This document shows positions 60,164 to 64,000 of a DNA stretch of 64,000 nt, piece by piece. The position numbers were made by a program, and so were the translations under genes. The notes beneath the pieces are model-generated. The model was not told the DNA's origin, ran no database searches, and saw only the letters and a list, made by a program, of their open reading frames with translations. Numbering within the stretch: the first letter of the stretch is position 1; the number at the start of each line of letters is the position of its first letter. Location: contig JAFYOP010000004.1 of the NCBI GenBank assembly GCA_017547885.1, forward strand, positions 445,312 to 509,311, given 5' to 3'. The stretch comes from Clostridia bacterium. Lineage in GTDB: Bacteria; Bacillota; Clostridia; Christensenellales; CAG-138.

Positions 60164-61246
60164 TTGGAGAACAAGGACCCTAAGAAGAGCCAGAATAAGA
60201 TCGAGGAGCTTATAGAGCTGGGCAAAAACAAAGGCGTGCTCACCTATAAGGAAGTAATGGACACCCTGGAGGAGCTGGAGCTGGATTCTGAGCAGATCGA
60301 AAAGATCTACGACCGCTTTGAGGCACTCAATATCGACGTAGTGGAAGAGACTGACCCTGCGGACGTTGCAGAGGATATCGCCGATATCGAAAGCGATCTG
60401 GGCGGTGCGGACGGCGTTGCCATAGACGACCCCGTTCGTATGTACCTCAAGGAAATAGGCAAGGTGCCCCTGCTCAGCGCCGCTGAGGAAATAGACATAG
60501 CCAAGCGCATGGCAGAGGGCGATCAGGAAGCAAAGCGTCAGCTGGCAGAAGCCAACCTGCGCCTTGTTGTATCCGTGGCAAAGCGCTATGTAGGCCGCGG
60601 TATGCTGTTCCTGGACCTTATCCAGGAGGGCAACCTGGGCCTTATCAAGGCAGTAGAGAAATTTGACTATCGCAAGGGCTATAAGTTCTCCACTTATGCC
60701 ACATGGTGGATCCGTCAGGCCATCACCCGTGCCATTGCAGATCAGGCCCGTACCATACGTATACCTGTTCACATGGTTGAGACCATCAACAAGCTTATCC
60801 GCGTAAACCGTCAGCTTCTGCAGGAATACGGCCGTGAGCCACGCCCCGATGAGATAGCCCGCGAAATGGGCATAAGCGAAGACAAGGTACGCGAGATCAT
60901 AAAGGTTGCACAGGAGCCCGTATCCCTTGAGACCCCCATCGGTGAGGAAGAGGATAGTCACCTTGGCGACTTTATTCCCGATGACGATGCACCTGCCCCT
61001 GCTGAGGTCGCCGCCTTCACGCTGCTCAAGGAGCAGCTGATGGAAGTGCTGGATACCCTCACTCCCCGCGAGGAAAAGGTACTGCGCCTGCGCTTTGGCC
61101 TGGATGACGGCAAGGCACGTACCTTGGAAGAGGTTGGTCGCGAGTTCAACGTTACCCGTGAGCGCATCCGCCAGATAGAAGCCAAGGCTCTGCGCAAGCT
61201 CCGCCATCCTTCCCGCAGCAAAAAGCTTAAGGATTTCCTTGAGTGA
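60164..61246 (+). CDS. rpoD: primary RNA polymerase sigma factor
   Basis: The 360-residue factor has a short region 1.1, region 1.2 ([19 protein letters not shown] near residue 88), region 2 with [21 protein letters not shown] and [18 protein letters not shown], region 3 and region 4 with [20 protein letters not shown]. It directs housekeeping promoters such as the TTGACA/TATAAT pairs seen here. Start is TTG at 60164 after AAAGGAG; the family-typical N-terminus follows. It is the last gene of dgt-dnaG-rpoD. Confidence 0.97.
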   Translation: MENKDPKKSQNKIEELIELGKNKGVLTYKEVMDTLEELELDSEQIEKIYDRFEALNIDVVEETDPADVAEDIADIESDLGGADGVAIDDPVRMYLKEIGKVPLLSAAEEIDIAKRMAEGDQEAKRQLAEANLRLVVSVAKRYVGRGMLFLDLIQEGNLGLIKAVEKFDYRKGYKFSTYATWWIRQAITRAIADQARTIRIPVHMVETINKLIRVNRQLLQEYGREPRPDEIAREMGISEDKVREIIKVAQEPVSLETPIGEEEDSHLGDFIPDDDAPAPAEVAAFTLLKEQLMEVLDTLTPREEKVLRLRFGLDDGKARTLEEVGREFNVTRERIRQIEAKALRKLRHPSRSKKLKDFLE

Positions 61247-61290
61247 TCCTGAAATATACAGCTTTAAAGTGACCAACTAAGGAGGAAACA

Positions 61291-62301
61291 ATGAAAAAGA
61301 ATCTTTTAACTGTGATGCTGTTGGTTGTAGTATTGCTGGCAGCAGGCTGTGCAAGCCCTGCCCCCGCAGCAGATCCCGCCCCCGAAGCAGAGGTGGCCAC
61401 TGAACCCGAAACCGTACCCGAAGCCGCAGAAGAAGCAGCTCCTGAGTACACCATGCCCGAGAACAGCATGGGCCTGACCAATGCCACCGTTGCGGATATT
61501 CAGACCCTTGTGAATAACGGCGAAGCTTTCTATCTCTTTGTGGATGGCGGCGAGGCTGTTCCCTATGACTACGAGGCACTCAGCCAGGGTGTAGCTACCC
61601 TGTTTAAGGATCATGAGTTCCCCGAGGAATTCTACTACGTTGATGCAAGCATTCTCCCCGAGGAAGAATTTGCAATGCTCAAGGGCGCTCTGGCTGTAGA
61701 GGAAGCGCAGGTTGCCGAGGGCGTAACCACCTATGCGGGCCTCTATGCATTTGAAAACGGCGCCGTAAAGAACACCCGCTATGACTTTGTTCCCAGCGAA
61801 GAGAATAAAAATATCTCCGGCAAGGTTACCAATTTTGTATTTGAAAGCGACCTGTTCACCAATGACCACGGCTGGGAACTGGTGACCTATGAGCAGCTGC
61901 TTGAAAAGAGGGACTCCGGCGAGAAGTTCATGGTATACATTGGCCGTGATACCTGCCCCTACTGTGTACCCTTTGTAAAGAGCCTCATGGTAGCATTTGA
62001 GACCAGCCCCGCAAACCTGCCTGTATATTACCTCTACACCCAGTCCTATAAGACTGCTATAAACAATGCAGTAGAGGGCGCTCAGGAAACCTGGGATGCG
62101 CTGAAGGCAGAGCTTGGCATTTCCGGCACTCCTTCTCTGCTGGTATTTGATGGCGGCGAGGCGAAGCTTTCCTGCGAGAGCAGCGTGGGTTCCGAGTACT
62201 TCAGCATGAACGACAGCGAAAAGCAGGTAGAGCGTGATAAGCTGGCCGAAGAGCTTGAGCTGTGGCTGGTTGAGTACGGCCTTACCGGTGAAGTTGCGTA
62301 A
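61291..62301 (+). CDS. thioredoxin-fold lipoprotein
   Basis: A lipoprotein signal (VVLLAAGCAS, Cys near residue 20) is followed by an Ala/Pro/Glu-rich linker, then two domains. The first (residues 60-175) has a thioredoxin-like strand pattern without a CxxC. The second (residues 195-330) has YIGRDTCPYCVPFVKSL with a CPYC active site near 230 and a cis-Pro candidate in SGTPSLLVF. It probably reduces or isomerises disulfides outside the membrane. ATG follows AAGGAGG; it has its own terminator. Confidence 0.82.
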   Translation: MKKNLLTVMLLVVVLLAAGCASPAPAADPAPEAEVATEPETVPEAAEEAAPEYTMPENSMGLTNATVADIQTLVNNGEAFYLFVDGGEAVPYDYEALSQGVATLFKDHEFPEEFYYVDASILPEEEFAMLKGALAVEEAQVAEGVTTYAGLYAFENGAVKNTRYDFVPSEENKNISGKVTNFVFESDLFTNDHGWELVTYEQLLEKRDSGEKFMVYIGRDTCPYCVPFVKSLMVAFETSPANLPVYYLYTQSYKTAINNAVEGAQETWDALKAELGISGTPSLLVFDGGEAKLSCESSVGSEYFSMNDSEKQVERDKLAEELELWLVEYGLTGEVA

Positions 62302-62318
62302 TTAAGCATAATACAATA

Positions 62319-62344
62319 AAAAGCCGCATAATTGCGGCTTTTTT
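62319..62344. terminator. bidirectional intrinsic terminator
   Basis: AAGCCGCA and TGCGGCTT form an 8-bp stem flanked by A and T runs, between convergent genes. Confidence 0.85.
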
Positions 62345-62346
62345 GC

Positions 62347-62625
62347 TTATTGCAGCTGCTTCAGTACCGATTGCAGCCGCTGCTGCTGATCGGGGGAGAG
62401 CATTGGGGCAATGCGACTCGCCACCGAGGCAAGAGCAGCGGGGTCTATAAGGCCGCTCTGCTTTGCAGCGGCCAGCTCCTGCATAAGCTCTGCTTCGGAT
62501 TTATTGCCGTATTTGTCTACAACGTTCTGTACATTGCCCAGCATACCGGGGTCGATTTGCTCCGCGGCCTTTTTCATTTCATCCATATTTGGCATGGGCT
62601 TGCTGTTGCGCAGGGTACGCTTCAT
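62347..62625 (-). CDS. small helical protein of unknown function
   Basis: A 92-residue charged protein without signal or membrane segment: helices around MDEMKKAAEQIDPGML, NVVDKYGNKSEAELMQELAAAK, and a C-terminal PMLSPDQQQRLQSVLKQL. ATG at 62625 follows TGAGGTGAT, a strong site, so it is probably real. It is divergent from the Met/Gly-rich gene at 62741 with only 115 bases between them. I recognise no family. Confidence 0.72.
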   Translation of the reverse strand: MKRTLRNSKPMPNMDEMKKAAEQIDPGMLGNVQNVVDKYGNKSEAELMQELAAAKQSGLIDPAALASVASRIAPMLSPDQQQRLQSVLKQLQ

Positions 62626-62740
62626 ATCATCACCTCAGGGTAATAATATGCGCAGAAATCGTGAAAGGTTCATTCCGGTGCCTTTTTGCATACAATAAAG
62701 TACCGGGGAGATATCTTCGGCAGAAGGGAGGGCTAACAGC

Positions 62741-63160
62741 ATGCAGAGAACTGCCCCAACATCACTACCCCAGCGGCGGGAGGGAAACGGTTCCCCTGCC
62801 CTTACAATGGCCAGCCGCATACGGGCGGAACAAGGACCTGAGCGGGCGGCCCAGTACCTCAGCGCAATGGAGCCCTTCCTTGCACCGGGGGAGCGCACCT
62901 ATATTGCTTATACCCTTGGCCTGCCCATTCCGCAGCCTGTGCAGCAAAGCTATTCACCGCCACAGCAAACCCCTAATATGAATCCTCTTGGCGCTTTGGG
63001 CGGTATGGGGAATATGGGAGGCCTGGGCAATATAAGCAGCATAATGCAGATAATGCAGCTGATGAACAGCCTGCAGGGGGCACAGAGCGGACAGGGCGGC
63101 AACCCTCTGATGCAGATGCTGGGAAACCTTATGGGTGGGGGAAATGGCGGAACAAAGTAA
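62741..63160 (+). CDS. Met/Gly/Gln-rich small protein of unknown function
   Basis: The 139-residue protein has an N-terminal part with ALTMASRIRAEQGPERAAQYLSAMEPFLAPGERTYI, probably helical, then a Pro/Gln linker and a low-complexity tail of Met, Gly, Leu, Asn (GGMGNMGGLGNISS, MQIMQLMNSLQG, MLGNLMGGGNGG). ATG follows GGGAGGG. The first half shares the PxLxPxxR-type spacing seen in its divergent neighbour, so the two may be related in function. No family recognised. Confidence 0.72.
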   Translation: MQRTAPTSLPQRREGNGSPALTMASRIRAEQGPERAAQYLSAMEPFLAPGERTYIAYTLGLPIPQPVQQSYSPPQQTPNMNPLGALGGMGNMGGLGNISSIMQIMQLMNSLQGAQSGQGGNPLMQMLGNLMGGGNGGTK

Positions 63161-63163
63161 AGC

Positions 63164-63192
63164 AAAACGGATGCATATGATGCATCCGTTTT
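63164..63192. terminator. bidirectional intrinsic terminator
   Basis: AAAACGGATGCAT and ATGCATCCGTTTT form a 13-bp stem between convergent genes. Confidence 0.87.
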
Positions 63193-63202
63193 AAAATTTG
63201 CT

Positions 63203-64000
63203 TTAGGGTATCATACTTAGCAGCAGCGCTGTGCCAATTCCGAGATAATTGCCCACTGCGTATCCCAATATACCGCAGATAAGGCCGGGCAGAACAACCT
63301 GACGGTTATTAAGTGCATTTGCCGTAGGCACTATGAAGGCCGGGCCGTATATACCTGCTGTGGAGGTTATGATGGCGGTATCCGCGTCTATACGGGCAAT
63401 ACGGGCAAGCAGCAGATGGAGTATTACAGAGCCGAACTGAGCTGCCGCAAACATGCACAGGAACAGCAGGGAGTTAAGGTTTATTGCGCTGAAGTCAAAG
63501 GAAAGGCCTATGCCTACGGAGAACATGTATATGAGATACTGGCCTGCGGAGTAGGAGCCGGGAGCCTGACGTATTTTCTTTACAAAGGACAGGCCTATGC
63601 CGAGGGTGGTTACCACCAGCATTATTATCATAACGTCCAGCTCACCTGTAATAAGTAAGGCAAGCCCTGCGGCTATGCCGAGGCACAGCACACCGAGAAG
63701 AACTATAGGAGCGCGCTTAAGCATGAGCCTGAATGAGAAGATATCCTTTTCAGGTATAAAGTTTGCCCCAAGATCCTGCTCAAACTGAGTAGAGGTATCG
63801 TCGGAAAGGCTGCTGCTGAAAGCAGGGAGAAACCTGCGGCACAGCTTTGGCATTACGGATATCAGCAGCAGGAAATATATGCCGCCCACCACAACGTCCG
63901 CGGTATTTGCAAGAACTATGTGACTGGAATCAACCTTAAGCGCTGCGCCGATGGCCATAAGGTTGGGGGTGCCGCCGGTATAAAGGCCTATCATCATGCC
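63203..64000 (-). CDS. DUF819-family membrane protein (5' end cut)
   Basis: The visible 265 residues hold about seven to eight hydrophobic segments. GLYTGGTPNLMAIGAAL near the cut end and the mirrored STAGIYGPAFIVPTANAL in the second half are the paired DUF819 signatures, resembling inverted-repeat anion/proton carriers. A charged loop of about 45 residues separates the halves. The start lies beyond the window. Substrate unknown. Confidence 0.85.
   Translation of the reverse strand, partial: GMMIGLYTGGTPNLMAIGAALKVDSSHIVLANTADVVVGGIYFLLLISVMPKLCRRFLPAFSSSLSDDTSTQFEQDLGANFIPEKDIFSFRLMLKRAPIVLLGVLCLGIAAGLALLITGELDVMIIMLVVTTLGIGLSFVKKIRQAPGSYSAGQYLIYMFSVGIGLSFDFSAINLNSLLFLCMFAAAQFGSVILHLLLARIARIDADTAIITSTAGIYGPAFIVPTANALNNRQVVLPGLICGILGYAVGNYLGIGTALLLSMIP

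Noticed and set aside
1-64000. CRISPR arrays, tRNA genes and insertion sequences
   Set aside because: No spaced repeat arrays, cloverleaf-like sequences or transposase motifs were found anywhere in the window.

Overview
The window looks like a chromosomal segment of a spore-forming anaerobic member of the Clostridia. It encodes sporulation proteins (pro-sigma-K, SpoIIP, the GPR germination protease), a reverse rubrerythrin, 4-hydroxybutyrate dehydrogenase, RNase J and YlbF, and a Gram-positive dgt-dnaG-rpoD cluster. Intrinsic terminators are frequent, Shine-Dalgarno sites are strong, and TTG and GTG starts are common. Base composition is moderate and even. There is no prophage, CRISPR array, insertion sequence or tRNA gene that I can see. 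The accessory content is small: a solitary serine recombinase, a beta-helix surface protein, an orphan DNA methyltransferase and an orphan binding protein.

Layout. 1-6.9 kb: end of a Pro/Thr-rich protein, a PlsC-type acyltransferase with a zinc ribbon, an MFS carrier, 4-hydroxybutyrate dehydrogenase, and a divergent KdpDE-like two-component pair. 6.9-13.1 kb: a pyrimidine operon, pyrB-pyrI-pyrC-pyrF-pyrK-pyrD-pyrE, headed by a leader peptide and attenuator arranged like enterobacterial pyrBI. 13.1-23 kb: an autoregulated XRE/membrane pair, a DMT exporter, rubrerythrin, a TauE/SafE carrier with a Cys-rich membrane protein, and two VanW-domain proteins flanking a GntR regulator and a DNA methyltransferase. 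23-29.5 kb: rnjA-ylbF-mltG-U32, then queT behind a structured leader, then a cobalamin riboswitch controlling a transcobalamin-like DUF4430 protein and an ECF S component. 29.6-33 kb: sigK, an endonuclease IV-like gene, efp, an acidic zinc-ribbon protein and plsY.

33-45 kb: resolvase, SsuA/THI5-like lipoprotein, ribbon-helix-helix protein, surface protein, XRE regulator, pgsA, a PrsA-like foldase, alaX, the infC-rpmI-rplT operon with its leader and an ATA start codon, an rRNA methyltransferase and an OxlT-like carrier. 44-47.4 kb: a tyrosine phenol-lyase/tryptophanase-family enzyme behind a T-box riboswitch, and an iron alcohol dehydrogenase. 47.4-64 kb: a SPOR protein, a frameshifted metallophosphoesterase, rnpB, zinc-ribbon coiled-coil/Nif3/trmK, a glycoside hydrolase family 2 enzyme, gpr-spoIIP, rpsT, a DMT carrier, dgt-dnaG-rpoD, a thioredoxin-like lipoprotein, two unknown small divergent genes and a DUF819 membrane protein cut by the window end.

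The most striking feature of the window is its RNA-level control: a PyrL-type attenuator, a preQ1-like leader, a B12 riboswitch, the infC leader and a T-box. The T-box appears to carry a tyrosine (UAC) specifier in front of a nominally degradative lyase, which reverses the expected logic. The B12-riboswitch/DUF4430/ECF-S cassette and the PyrL-like leader in a Gram-positive are the other two systems most worth testing.
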